Shown here: one piece after another, positions 8,624 through 18,067 of the stretch | Layout: every line of letters starts with the position of its first letter | Position numbering within the stretch: the first letter of the stretch is position 1 | Source: CBDCCV01 sp965215025 | GTDB taxonomy: Bacteria > Bacteroidota > Rhodothermia > Rhodothermales > Salinibacteraceae | NCBI GenBank assembly: GCA_965215025.1 | Contig: CBDCCV010000001.1 | Span: 558,001-622,000, forward strand | Direction of reading: 5' to 3' | DNA length: 64,000 nucleotides | Program-made: the position numbers and the translations under genes | The notes under the pieces: model-generated | Seen by the model: the letters and a program-made list of their open reading frames with translations, nothing else | Told to the model about the DNA's origin: nothing | Databases searched by the model: none

Positions 8624-8940
8624 TGGCGGGCGCGCGTCCTGCTGCGCAGGGGGCGCGCGTCCCGCTTCAAAGACCACAGGTTCTCCGCGCGTCTTTGCTG
8701 CACTGTACTCCTTGCCGGTGCGCAGAGCCGTCAGCCGTGCTCACGGGCCGCCTGTGGCGGGGCTGGAGGACCCCCTTTTTCGATTTCGGATTGCCGATTG
8801 GGGATTTTGGATTGGTCGCCAATCGCTGCCGTTTAAGGTAATCTGCGGCGGTGTCAACCCTGTGTCACAAGCTGCCGGGCTGTGCACTACCGGCAGCTTG
8901 TAAGGCAATCCAAAATCGAAAATCAGAAATCCAAAATCGG
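8624..8940. other. Gap between barrel gene and ftsZ holding ATTTTGGATT-type repeats
   Basis: No coding potential was found. Two opposed arms of the same repeat family lie here: ATTTCGGATTGCCGATTGGGG with ATTTTGGATTGG at about 8780-8816, and CAATCCAAAATC with a second AAATCCAAAATC at about 8908-8940, ending right at the ftsZ stop codon. The same family forms a tight inverted repeat at 34042-34109. The ftsZ transcript would enter this region, so the arms could form a long-range stem at its 3' end. Confidence 0.55.
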
Positions 8941-10254
8941 TTAGTCCATCATCTTGCGCAGGAAGGCGGGCGTGTCCGGGTCGTCCTTGCGGATGCGCTC
9001 TTTGCGCTCCTGGAGGTCGTCGGCGTGGAGGCGGCGGATGCGCGTCTGCTTCGGCGCGGGCTTGTCGCGCTCGTGCTGCGCCTCGGCGGCCTCCGGCGCC
9101 GCTTGCTCTTCCTCGCCTTGCGCCTCTTGAAGGCGGCTGCGGCGCTCGTAGGCCGGCACGTCGAGGTGGCGCAGGCTGTCCTCGCCTTTGTAGCGCGTGG
9201 GCGGGCGCCCTCCGCCGAGCGGCGTGGTGCGGCGCACGCCCTCCTCTTGGGCGGCGGCGGCCTCGCGGTCGTCGTCGCTCTCGAAGCCCGTGGCGATGAC
9301 CGTCACGCGCAGCTCGTCGCCCAAGTCCTCGTCGATGACCGTGCCGAAGATCACCTCCACGTCCTCGCCGGCCTCGCGCTGGATGATCGAGGTGGCCTGC
9401 GTCGCCTCGCGGATGCCCAGGTTCAGGCCCGAGGTGATGTTGACCAGGACGTTGCGCGCGCCGTTGATCGAAAGGCCGTCCAGAAGCGGGCTGCTGATGG
9501 CCTCGACGGCCGCCTTCTCGGCCCGGTTGTCGCCCTTGGCCGTGGCCGATCCCATCAAAGCCGTGCCGCCGTCGCGCATCGTCGTCTGCACGTCGGCGAA
9601 GTCGAGGTTGATCAGGCCGTGCACGGTGATGAGGTCTGAGATGCCGCGCGTGGCGCCGTACAAGACGTCGTCGGCAATGGCAAAGGCCTCGACGAGACTC
9701 GTCGAGTCGTCGGCGATGTCCAAAAGGCGCTCGTTGGGGATGACGATGAGCGTATCGACGTGCTCCTTGAGAAGCGTGATGCCCTCGCGGGCGGTGCGCT
9801 TGCGCCGGTTGCCCTCGCAGTCGAACGGCTTGGTGACCACGGCCACGGTCAGGATGCCGAGCTTGCGCGCGATGGAGGCCACCACCGGCGCGCCGCCCGT
9901 CCCGGTGCCGCCGCCCATGCCGGCCGTGATGAAGACCATGTCGAAGCCTTTCAGAGCCTCCTCGATCTCGTTCCGGTTCTCCTCGATGGCCTCCGCGCCG
10001 ATGCTCGGGCGCGCGCCGGCCCCGAGGCCCTTGGTGAGGTTCTTGCCGGACTGCACCTTCTGCTGCGCGCGGTTCTTGGCCAGCGCCTGCTGGTCCGTGT
10101 TCACGGCGATGAACTCGACGCCGCCGTAGATGCCCTTCTCGATCATGTTGTTGATGGCGTTGCCGCCCCCTCCGCCAACGCCGATCACGCAGATCTTGGC
10201 CTCGTCGTGGGCCGCGTCGTCAAAGGAGAAGTGAGAGCTGAAGTTGGTTTCCAT
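8941..10254 (-). CDS. ftsZ: Cell division GTPase FtsZ
   Basis: 437 residues. The tubulin-type GTP-binding loop GGGTGTG is at residues 114-120, the N-terminal CVIGVGGGGGNAINNM strand precedes it, and the T7 synergy loop is around NLDFADVQTTM (216-226). A variable linker (about 330-415) leads to a conserved C-terminal peptide (DDPDTPAFLRKMM) that would bind FtsA. FtsZ polymerises at mid-cell into the Z-ring. It is the last gene of the dcw operon and has a good ribosome binding site (GGAGGG about 7 bases before the ATG). The 193-bp gap to ftsA contains a GTAGGGG-type palindrome. Confidence 0.98.
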   Translation of the reverse strand: METNFSSHFSFDDAAHDEAKICVIGVGGGGGNAINNMIEKGIYGGVEFIAVNTDQQALAKNRAQQKVQSGKNLTKGLGAGARPSIGAEAIEENRNEIEEALKGFDMVFITAGMGGGTGTGGAPVVASIARKLGILTVAVVTKPFDCEGNRRKRTAREGITLLKEHVDTLIVIPNERLLDIADDSTSLVEAFAIADDVLYGATRGISDLITVHGLINLDFADVQTTMRDGGTALMGSATAKGDNRAEKAAVEAISSPLLDGLSINGARNVLVNITSGLNLGIREATQATSIIQREAGEDVEVIFGTVIDEDLGDELRVTVIATGFESDDDREAAAAQEEGVRRTTPLGGGRPPTRYKGEDSLRHLDVPAYERRSRLQEAQGEEEQAAPEAAEAQHERDKPAPKQTRIRRLHADDLQERKERIRKDDPDTPAFLRKMMD

Positions 10255-10400
10255 GATAGACCCTCCAGTGGGTTTTTCTTTTCGGTTGGATGTGCGGGGA
10301 TGAAGCCGGCGCGTTTTTCTTCAAGGTGAGCAGCCCTGAGTCCGAAAGCGTCCGGCGGGTGCGATGCGTTTACGATTGCGGGTTTTCGATTGCGATGGAC

Positions 10401-10429
10401 GTAGGGGCACACCAGCGGTGTGCCCGTAC
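10401..10429. repeat. GTAGGGGCACACC palindrome between ftsA and ftsZ
   Basis: The left arm GTAGGGGCACACC pairs with GGTGTGCCCGTAC. It belongs to the interspersed palindrome family also seen at 11824, 12648, 14123, 15291, 16549, 22901, 26493, 26552 and 55991. Confidence 0.7.
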
Positions 10430-10447
10430 AAGGTTTGCGATGGTGGA

Positions 10448-11782
10448 TTACAACTCGTCAAACCACGCCTTCATGCGCGTGGCGATCTTGTCCATGAGCG
10501 ACTCGCCGGAGCGCACGGCCTCGCGCGCCGGGGCGCGGCGCTCGCCCATCTCCTCGACAAACGGCGCCCCGCCGATCACCTCCGGCCGCATCCCGTAGAG
10601 GACGAGGCCCACAGCGGTGGCGTACTTCGGATCGGAGACTTCTTCGACGAGGCCGCCCGAAAGCCCCATCGGCCGGCCGATGCGCGTTTCGGTTTCCAAG
10701 ACGTCGGCGGCCAGCTCGGCGGTGCCCTCGATCAAAGAGCCGCCGCCGGTGAGGACGATGCCGGCGGCCAGGTGCCGCGCGTAGCCCGAGCGCTTGATCT
10801 CGATCTGCGCGATCTCAAGGATCTCCTCCAGGCGCGGCTGGATGATCTGCGCCAGGGTCGAGCGGCCGATGGCCTTCTCGGCGCGCCCGCCGATGCCGGG
10901 GATGGTGATCTCCTCCCCTTCGTCGGCCAGGTCCGCGAGCGCCACGCCGAACTGCCGCTTCAGGCGCTCGGCCTGGTCGCGCATGACGCCGAGGCCCTTG
11001 CGGATGTCGTCGGTGACCTTGTCGCCGGCCACGGCGATGACGGCCGTGTGGCGGATGGTGTGGTCCTCGAACACGGCGATGTCCGTCGTCCCGCCGCCCA
11101 CGTCGATCAGGGCGACGCCGACCTCCTTCTCGTCGTCGTGCAGGACGGCGAAGCTGGAAGCGAGCGGTTCCAGGACGATGTCGGCCACCTGGAAGCCGGC
11201 CTTTTCGATGCAGCGGTAGATGTTCTTCGCCGCCGAGACGAGGCCGGTGATGATGTGCACGTTGGCCTCGAGGCGCACGCCGCTCATGCCCACGGGGTCG
11301 GCCACGCCGTCCTGCCCGTCCACGATGAACTCCTGGGGGATGACGTGCAGGATCTCGCGGTCGGACGGCATGGCCACGTGCATGGTGTCCTCCAAAAGCC
11401 GCTGCACGTCCTGCTGCGTGATCTCCTGGTTGCGGTTCGAGATCGTGATCACGCCGCGGCTCTGGAAGCTCTGCACGTGGTCGCCCGCGATGCCGACGAT
11501 GACCGAGCGCACCTTCACGCCGGCCATCCGCTCGGCCTCGTAGACGGCCTCCTGCACGGCGTCCACCGTCTTGTCGATGTTGACGACGACGCCGCGGTTC
11601 AGCCCTTCCGAGGGCGCCATCCCGATCCCGAGGATGTTCACGCGGCTAAGCTCGTCGGCAGCGGCAACGACGGCGCACACCTTCGTGGTGCCGATGTCCA
11701 CGCCGACGACGATCTGCTCGTGCGGAGCGCGCGCGCCGTTGGCGAAGCCGTTGAGGGTGGTGAGTCGTTCGTTCGTTAGCAT
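10448..11782 (-). CDS. ftsA: Cell division protein FtsA
   Basis: 444 residues from the ATG at 11782, chosen over a longer frame because AGGAGG lies 8 bases upstream and the extension translates a palindromic repeat. The actin-like ATPase signature VGVDIGTTKVCAVV is at residues 26-39, with the later VGVALIDVGGGTTDIAVF phosphate-2 motif and VLTGGGSLIEG adenosine motif. A C-terminal amphipathic end (ATRMKAWFDEL) fits the membrane-targeting helix. FtsA tethers FtsZ filaments to the inner membrane. It lies between ftsQ and ftsZ, as is usual. Confidence 0.96.
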   Translation of the reverse strand: MLTNERLTTLNGFANGARAPHEQIVVGVDIGTTKVCAVVAAADELSRVNILGIGMAPSEGLNRGVVVNIDKTVDAVQEAVYEAERMAGVKVRSVIVGIAGDHVQSFQSRGVITISNRNQEITQQDVQRLLEDTMHVAMPSDREILHVIPQEFIVDGQDGVADPVGMSGVRLEANVHIITGLVSAAKNIYRCIEKAGFQVADIVLEPLASSFAVLHDDEKEVGVALIDVGGGTTDIAVFEDHTIRHTAVIAVAGDKVTDDIRKGLGVMRDQAERLKRQFGVALADLADEGEEITIPGIGGRAEKAIGRSTLAQIIQPRLEEILEIAQIEIKRSGYARHLAAGIVLTGGGSLIEGTAELAADVLETETRIGRPMGLSGGLVEEVSDPKYATAVGLVLYGMRPEVIGGAPFVEEMGERRAPAREAVRSGESLMDKIATRMKAWFDEL

Positions 11783-11801
11783 GAGAGGGGCCTCCTGATT
11801 G
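11783..11801 (-). promoter_or_regulatory. Ribosome binding site of ftsA
   Basis: On the minus strand the sequence AGGAGGCCCCTCTC directly precedes the ATG at 11782. This near-perfect Shine-Dalgarno decides the start of ftsA; a strong site is uncommon in Bacteroidota, where ribosome binding sites are usually weak. Confidence 0.75.
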
Positions 11802-11823
11802 TTGAAAGGAAGAAAGGGTTGGC

Positions 11824-11852
11824 GTAGGGGCACACCGCCGGTGTGCCCGTAC
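11824..11852. repeat. GTAGGGGCACACC palindrome between ftsQ and ftsA
   Basis: GTAGGGGCACACCGCC pairs with GGTGTGCCCGTAC. It differs from the copy at 10401 only in its centre, so the two are the closest pair of this family in the window. Confidence 0.7.
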
Positions 11853-11856
11853 AAAG

Positions 11857-12633
11857 TTAAAGGTCGGTGTCGGCCTCGCGCGTGACGACCTGCCCCTCGA
11901 AGCGCAGGTCGATGAGGTCAAAGGGGTGCTGCGGATGCGCGCGCACGGCCTGCTGCCAGAACGCGCGGAGCGTTTCGAGCTTCTGATCGAAGTCATCCGT
12001 GCCGAGGCGCACCGAGACGGCGCCGCGCGCGTCGGTCGGCGCCGTGTAGAGCCACGCCTCGCCGTCTTCGCCGAACGCGATCTCGGAGACGAGCGCCGTC
12101 CCGTCATCAGCAAGCGTGCCCTCCGGGAGCGCGGCCAGGAGCGCGCGCGCGGCTTCGTGCTGAACAGGCCGCACGGGCTGGTACGGCGCACCGAGGCCGC
12201 TCAGGAGCGGGACGTCGTACACGGCGCCGGAGTCGAGCGGCATCTGAAAGCCCTCGGCGTCGAGGTAATAGGCCGGCGTGCCATCTTCGCCGAGGGCGAG
12301 CGCGGCGGGCGTGCGCTCCGTGACGCGCAGGCGCAACGTGCCGGTGGGCAGGCGCGTGGCCTCGGCCGTCTTGATCCACGGGTGGCGCCGCAGCCGGTCT
12401 GTCACGAAGTCGGGGTCGAGGCCGAAGAGCGTCATGCCGGTGTCCACGCGGGCGAGTTTGAGGAGCGAGTCGCGCTCGGCGTGCGCGTGCCCGGCGAGGT
12501 CGATCTCGTAGACGCGCAGCGTGGCCTGCCACTGCCACGCGAGCCAGCCCAAGAGGCCGAGCGCCGCCACGACCACCGCCACGCCCAAGGCGCGGAGGAG
12601 CGTCGTCTGCGTTGTGTTTTTCTTTTTTGCCAT
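11857..12633 (-). CDS. ftsQ: Cell division protein FtsQ/DivIB
   Basis: 258 residues: a short basic cytoplasmic end (MAKKKNTTQ), one membrane helix (residues 13-34) and a periplasmic part that starts with a POTRA domain (VYEIDLAGHAHAERDSLLKLA...DPDFVTDRLRRHPWIKTAEA). FtsQ bridges early and late divisome proteins and holds FtsL in place. The position between murC and ftsA is the canonical one. The sequence is diverged outside the POTRA domain, as is usual for this family, so the call leans partly on gene order. Confidence 0.88.
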   Translation of the reverse strand: MAKKKNTTQTTLLRALGVAVVVAALGLLGWLAWQWQATLRVYEIDLAGHAHAERDSLLKLARVDTGMTLFGLDPDFVTDRLRRHPWIKTAEATRLPTGTLRLRVTERTPAALALGEDGTPAYYLDAEGFQMPLDSGAVYDVPLLSGLGAPYQPVRPVQHEAARALLAALPEGTLADDGTALVSEIAFGEDGEAWLYTAPTDARGAVSVRLGTDDFDQKLETLRAFWQQAVRAHPQHPFDLIDLRFEGQVVTREADTDL

Positions 12634-12647
12634 GGGTTGATGCGTTG

Positions 12648-12675
12648 GTAGGGATACGATATATCGTGTCCCTAC
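12648..12675. repeat. GTAGGGATACGATATATCGTGTCCCTAC palindrome type, murC-ftsQ gap
   Basis: The arms GTAGGGATACGATA and TATCGTGTCCCTAC pair almost perfectly around a central TATA step. It fills most of the 57-bp gap between murC and ftsQ. Confidence 0.7.
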
Positions 12676-12690
12676 GGCGTCGTTTGCGGT

Positions 12691-14100
<1,410 letters not shown>

Positions 14101-14122
14101 TTGCTTCGTTGCAGTCGTGGGT

Positions 14123-14148
14123 GTAGGGGCGTATTGCAATACGCCTAC
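14123..14148. repeat. GTAGGGGCGTATT palindrome overlapping the murG 3' end
   Basis: GTAGGGGCGTATTG pairs with CAATACGCCTAC. On the minus strand the repeat reads GTAGGCG, and the TAG inside it (14145-14147) is the stop codon of murG, so the element has become part of the gene end. Confidence 0.7.
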
Positions 14149-15272
14149 GCGGTGGCATTCGTGGTTTCGGTGGCAAAATCGGCGAGGGCGAGGATGCGGC
14201 GGGCAATCTGCTCGGCGGCGTCCGGGCGGGCGAGGCGTCCGGCGGCGGCGGCCATCTCTTCGCGGCGGGCGTCGTCTTGGAGCAGCGCGGCGAGGGTGGC
14301 GGGCAGCTTCTTCTGCAAATCCGATTCGGGGAGGAGGACGGCGGCGCCTTCGCGGCTCATGCTCTGGGCGTTTTTCGTCTGGTGGTCCTCGGCCACGTTG
14401 GGTGAGGGGACGAGGACGGCGGGCGTTTTCGTCACCATCAGCTCGCTGCACGTGATGGCGCCGGCGCGGCAGAGGGCGAGGTCCGCCGCCGCGTAGGCCA
14501 GGTCCATCCGCTCGACGTATTCTAAAAGGTGCAGGCGCGGGTACGGGGCGATTTTTTCCTGAAGGCGCGCGAAGTAGCGGCGGCCTGTCTGCCAGATGAG
14601 ATGCACGTTTTCGTTTTTCAGAAGCGCTTCGTGATGCATCTGCAAAGCATTGTTGAGCGCCTCGCTGCCGAGCGATCCGCCAAAGGCGAAGAGCAGCTTC
14701 GCTCCCTCGGGCACCTCGAAGTGGTCGCGGCCCTCGGCGCGGCCCGCGTGCGTAAGTTCGTCCCGCGTCGGGTTGCCGCTGAGGACGCATTTCCCGGCGG
14801 GCAGATGCGCTTTGGCCTCGTCGAAGGCGATGTGGACCTCGGCGGCGGCCTTAGCCAAGAGCCGGTTCGTGAGGCCGGCGTAGGCGTTCTGCTCCTGCAG
14901 GACGAGCGTGCGCCCGCGCAAGGCGGCGGCGAGGAGCACCGGGCCGGAGACGTAGCCGCCCGTGCCCACGGCCACGTCGGGTCGGAAGCCGCCTACGAGG
15001 CGCCAGCTTTGAAGAAAACCTCTCATCAGCTTGAAGGGGAAGGCGAGGTTGCGGAGGGTGAGCGCGCGCTGCCATCCGCTCACGGTGATGGGGTGGATCG
15101 AATAACCGGCTTTGGGGACGGCCTCCCACTCCATGCGCTCGCGCGTGCCGGCAAAGGCAATCTCGGCCGCCGGCGCGAGGCGCCGCACCGCATCGGCGAT
15201 GGCGATGGCCGGGTACACGTGCCCCCCGGTCCCGCCGCCAGCGAATAAGATGTGAGGTGCACGGTGTCGCAT
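14145..15272 (-). CDS. murG: Lipid II synthase MurG (UDP-GlcNAc transferase)
   Basis: 375 residues from the ATG at 15272, immediately before HRAPHILFAGGGTGGHVYPA, the G-loop of this GT28 family. The second G-loop-like block (LLFAFGGSLGSEALNNA) and the donor-site region (LALCRAGAITCSELMV, with PSPNVAEDHQTKNA) follow. MurG adds GlcNAc to lipid I at the inner face of the membrane, giving lipid II. The 3' end is fused to a palindromic repeat that supplies the stop codon, so the last residues (ATETTNATA) may not be ancestral. Between ftsW and murC in the operon. Confidence 0.97.
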   Translation of the reverse strand: MRHRAPHILFAGGGTGGHVYPAIAIADAVRRLAPAAEIAFAGTRERMEWEAVPKAGYSIHPITVSGWQRALTLRNLAFPFKLMRGFLQSWRLVGGFRPDVAVGTGGYVSGPVLLAAALRGRTLVLQEQNAYAGLTNRLLAKAAAEVHIAFDEAKAHLPAGKCVLSGNPTRDELTHAGRAEGRDHFEVPEGAKLLFAFGGSLGSEALNNALQMHHEALLKNENVHLIWQTGRRYFARLQEKIAPYPRLHLLEYVERMDLAYAAADLALCRAGAITCSELMVTKTPAVLVPSPNVAEDHQTKNAQSMSREGAAVLLPESDLQKKLPATLAALLQDDARREEMAAAAGRLARPDAAEQIARRILALADFATETTNATA

Positions 15273-15290
15273 AAAATCGAGGTTGGCGTT

Positions 15291-15323
15291 GTAGGGGCAC
15301 AATATAATATATCGTGTCCCTAC
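15291..15323. repeat. GTAGGGGCACAATATA palindrome overlapping the ftsW 3' end
   Basis: The arms GTAGGGGCAC and GTGTCCCTAC enclose an AT-rich centre. The TAG in the minus-strand reading GTAGGGACAC (15320-15322) is the stop codon of ftsW. Confidence 0.7.
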
Positions 15324-16474
15324 GCCTTCGCATGGCGAGAGATGTTCAGAAGGATGCCGATCATTGCGCCGGTGGCAACCATCGAGGTGCCGCCGTAGGA
15401 GACCATCGGGAGCGGGAGGCCGGTGACGGGGAAGAGGCCGCAGGCCACGCCTGCGTGGATGAAGCCGTAGAGCGCAATCATCGTCGTGAGGCCGACGGCG
15501 AGGAAGAGGCCGAGCGGGTCGGCGGCGTGGCGCGCGATCCTCAAAAAGCCGCGGAAGAGCAGCGCGCCGAAGAGGCCGAGCACCGTGAGCGCGCCGAGGA
15601 GGCCGTACTCCTCGGCAATGATGGCGAAGATGAAGTCGTTGTAAGGCGCCGGGAGAAAATCGCGCTGCACGCTCTTGCCGGGGCCGACGCCCGTGAGGCC
15701 GCCCATGGCAAAGGCGATGCGGGCCTGCTCGGCCTGGTAGCCCTCGGCCTGCGCGTCGAAGACCTCGGCGGCCTCCGTCGTGGGGAAGATCTTGACGCCG
15801 AGGTAGCTCTCCACGCGCGCTGCGCGTTGCGGCGACCCCAGGAGCAGCAGCGCGGCCAGGACCAGGCTCAGCGTGACGAGGCCGCCGAGGTGCACCACGC
15901 TCGCGCGGCCGACGAAGCACATCAGTCCAGCGGAGACGAGCACGATGGCCGCCGTCGAGAGGTCGTCCAGGCCGATGAGGAAGACGGTCAAGAGAATCCA
16001 GAAAAACAGGGGCGCAAAGGCGCGGCTGAAGCTTTTGATGTAGTCCTGCTTGCGCGTGAGCATGAGCGCGAGGTAGGAGATGAGCGCCACCTTCGCCAAA
16101 TCCGACGGCTGGAACCCTACCGGCCCGAAGCGCAGCCAGCGCTCGGCCCCGCCCGAGGCCACGCCGATGATCTGCACGAGCACCAGGAGGAAGATGGCGC
16201 CGATGAGCGCCGGCTTGGCCCAGCGCGCCAGCGTGCGGTAATCTATCAAGCTGAACAAGGCCACGGCGCCCAGCGACAGCCCCACGCGCATCACGTGGCG
16301 CAGGAGGAAGCGCTCGGTGTCGCCGCCGGCTTTGGTCTCGGCCAGGAATGTGACGGCGCTGTACACGGCCACCACACCGAGGGCCGCTAAGGCCAGCACC
16401 ACCCAGACGACGTACTTATCCGCCGGCGCAAACGCGGCGTGGAGCTTCGTGGCTATGGTTTTCGCTTTGGGCAT
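15320..16474 (-). CDS. ftsW: Lipid II polymerase FtsW (SEDS family)
   Basis: 384 residues with about ten membrane helices. SEDS hallmarks are present: the GGAERWLRFGPVGFQPSDLAKVALI block, the extracellular loop after GPGKSVQRDFLPAPYNDFIFAIIAEEYG, and the C-terminal PLPMVSYGGTSM motif. SEDS proteins polymerise lipid II into glycan strands, working with a class B PBP, which here is the ftsI product of the same operon. The stop codon lies inside a palindromic repeat, and the protein ends SRHAKA. FtsW rather than RodA follows from operon position. Confidence 0.95.
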   Translation of the reverse strand: MPKAKTIATKLHAAFAPADKYVVWVVLALAALGVVAVYSAVTFLAETKAGGDTERFLLRHVMRVGLSLGAVALFSLIDYRTLARWAKPALIGAIFLLVLVQIIGVASGGAERWLRFGPVGFQPSDLAKVALISYLALMLTRKQDYIKSFSRAFAPLFFWILLTVFLIGLDDLSTAAIVLVSAGLMCFVGRASVVHLGGLVTLSLVLAALLLLGSPQRAARVESYLGVKIFPTTEAAEVFDAQAEGYQAEQARIAFAMGGLTGVGPGKSVQRDFLPAPYNDFIFAIIAEEYGLLGALTVLGLFGALLFRGFLRIARHAADPLGLFLAVGLTTMIALYGFIHAGVACGLFPVTGLPLPMVSYGGTSMVATGAMIGILLNISRHAKA

Positions 16475-16496
16475 TCGTCTGATGTTTTCTGCGGAT

Positions 16497-16520
16497 GGGC
16501 ACGGCGCGGCACGCCCCTAC
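16497..16520. repeat. GGGCACGGC...CCCCTAC palindrome, murD-ftsW gap (copy 1)
   Basis: A shortened, degenerate member of the palindrome family: the GGGCACGGCGC arm with GCACGCCCCTAC. A second copy of another subtype is 28 bases further on. Confidence 0.5.
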
Positions 16521-16548
16521 GTTGTTTTGCGAAACATGGGAGGTCGTG

Positions 16549-16576
16549 GTAGGGACGCGATATATCGTGTCCCTAC
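16549..16576. repeat. GTAGGGACGCGATATATCGTGTCCCTAC palindrome type, murD-ftsW gap (copy 2)
   Basis: GTAGGGACGCGATA with TATCGTGTCCCTAC; closest to the copies at 12648 and 26493. It lies just behind the murD stop codon on the minus strand. Confidence 0.7.
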
Positions 16577-16592
16577 GGCGTCACGCTGAGAA

Positions 16593-17960
16593 TCAAAGGT
16601 TCATCACCAGGCGGCGGAAGGTGTCGCCGCGGTCCTCATAGTTTTCGAACATGTCGAAGGAGGCGCACGCGGGCGAGAGCAGCACCACGTCGCCCCGGCG
16701 CGCGGCGGCGCGGGCGCGGCGGATGGCGTCCTCCATCGAGAAAGCCTTTTGCGCCTCGGGCGCGGCGCGGCCCAGCTCGCGCATCACCTTCTCGGCGCTC
16801 TCGCCCAGGGCGATCACCGCGCGCGCCTTCTGCCGCACGAGCGGGCGCAGCGCCGAGTAATCGTTCCCCTTGTCCTTCCCCCCGGCAATCAAAACGACCG
16901 GCTCGTGGAAGCTCTCCAGCGCGTACCAGACGGCGTTCACGTTCGTCGCCTTCGAGTCGTTGACGTAGCGCACGCCGCCGACGGTGCGCACGGCCTCGAG
17001 CCGGTGCGGCACGCCCTCGAACGAGGCCAGGCTCGCGCGCACGACCTCGGAGCGCACCTCCATCACGCGCGCGGCCACGGCGGCGGCGAGCGAGTTCTGC
17101 AGGTTGTGCCTGCCGCGCAGGGCCAGCTTATCGGTTTGCATGAGCACTTCCTCCCCTTCGTGGATGCGGAGCACGATGTCGTTTTCTCTGGCAAAGGCGC
17201 CTTCTCCGAGCGCCGTTTCTGCGCTGAACGGCAGCGCCGTGAGCGCGCGGCGGCGCGTGCGGCGCGCGGCGCATTCGCGCACGAGGCCGTCGTCATGGTT
17301 GTAGATGAGCACGTCGCCTTCGGCTTGGTTTTCAAAGATGCGGAGCTTGCTGTCGGCGTAGCGGCTAAAGCTGCCGCCGTAACGGTCCAGGTGGTCCGGC
17401 GTGATGTTGAGTAGAATGCTCACGCGCGGCCGAAACGTCTGAATGTGGTCGAGCTGGAAGCTGCTGACTTCCAGGACGACCACGGCCTCCGGGGAGAGGC
17501 CTCGCACGTAGTCTGAAAACGGATAACCGATGTTGCCGGCCACGACGGTCTCGCGCCCGGCCTCTCGGAAAACGTGGCCCAGAAGGCTCGTCGTCGTCGT
17601 CTTCCCGTTCGTCCCGGTGATGGCAACGATGGGCGCGCGGCAGAACCACGAGGCCGCCTCGATCTCCGAGAACACGGGCAGGCCCTGGCGCCGGGCCTGC
17701 TCGATGAAGTTCGTCGTCGAAGGCACGCCGGGGCTGACGACGAGGAAGTCCGCCTCGGCCAGGCCGCGCCCGGTGTGCCCGCCGAACTCGTACGCCACGC
17801 CGTCGGCCTCCAGGGCGGCTTCGAGGCCCTGCGTGGCCGGCTTCTGCTCCGTCAAGAACACCTCGGCGCCGGCCTCGGCCAGGAGCCGCGCCACGGCCCG
17901 CCCGCTGCGCGCCCCGCCTACGACGGTGACGGCTTTGCCCTTGAGTTCGGTTGGCGTCAT
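16593..17960 (-). CDS. murD: UDP-MurNAc-L-Ala--D-glutamate ligase MurD
   Basis: 455 residues. The N-terminal domain starts VTVVGGARSGRAVARLL, the central ATP loop is IVAITGTNGKTTTTSLLG, and the ligase domain has the NDSKATN motif and VVLIAGGKDKGNDY. MurD adds D-glutamate to UDP-MurNAc-L-Ala in the cytoplasm. It sits between mraY and ftsW, the usual place. Length is normal for the family. Confidence 0.97.
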   Translation of the reverse strand: MTPTELKGKAVTVVGGARSGRAVARLLAEAGAEVFLTEQKPATQGLEAALEADGVAYEFGGHTGRGLAEADFLVVSPGVPSTTNFIEQARRQGLPVFSEIEAASWFCRAPIVAITGTNGKTTTTSLLGHVFREAGRETVVAGNIGYPFSDYVRGLSPEAVVVLEVSSFQLDHIQTFRPRVSILLNITPDHLDRYGGSFSRYADSKLRIFENQAEGDVLIYNHDDGLVRECAARRTRRRALTALPFSAETALGEGAFARENDIVLRIHEGEEVLMQTDKLALRGRHNLQNSLAAAVAARVMEVRSEVVRASLASFEGVPHRLEAVRTVGGVRYVNDSKATNVNAVWYALESFHEPVVLIAGGKDKGNDYSALRPLVRQKARAVIALGESAEKVMRELGRAAPEAQKAFSMEDAIRRARAAARRGDVVLLSPACASFDMFENYEDRGDTFRRLVMNL

Positions 17961-18005
17961 TTCCGGGGCGGGGGCGGCGGTTGGTGAGGGAAACGATGAA
18001 TGGAG

Positions 18006-18057
18006 GAATCGAAGAGACGACGAGGGCGCTTCGGCTCATCGTTTCGTTGTCTCTTCG
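18006..18057. repeat. Inverted repeat with GAATCGAAGAGACGACGAG, murD-mraY gap
   Basis: The left arm CGAAGAGACGACG (18010-18022) pairs with CGTTGTCTCTTCG (18045-18057), with 12 of 13 positions complementary. The 19-base segment at 18006-18024 recurs with one difference at 38610-38628, so this is a dispersed element rather than a chance hairpin. Confidence 0.5.
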
Positions 18058-18067
18058 GCTCCTCGCC

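Noticed and set aside
10364..11779. A 471-codon plus-strand open frame across ftsA
   Set aside because: It is the antisense shadow of ftsA in high-GC DNA: low-complexity Asp/His/Ala/Arg composition, no motif, while the minus strand encodes all FtsA signatures.
11783..11854. 24-residue N-terminal extension of FtsA
   Set aside because: It runs through a GTAGGGG palindrome; a strong AGGAGG precedes the internal ATG at 11782.
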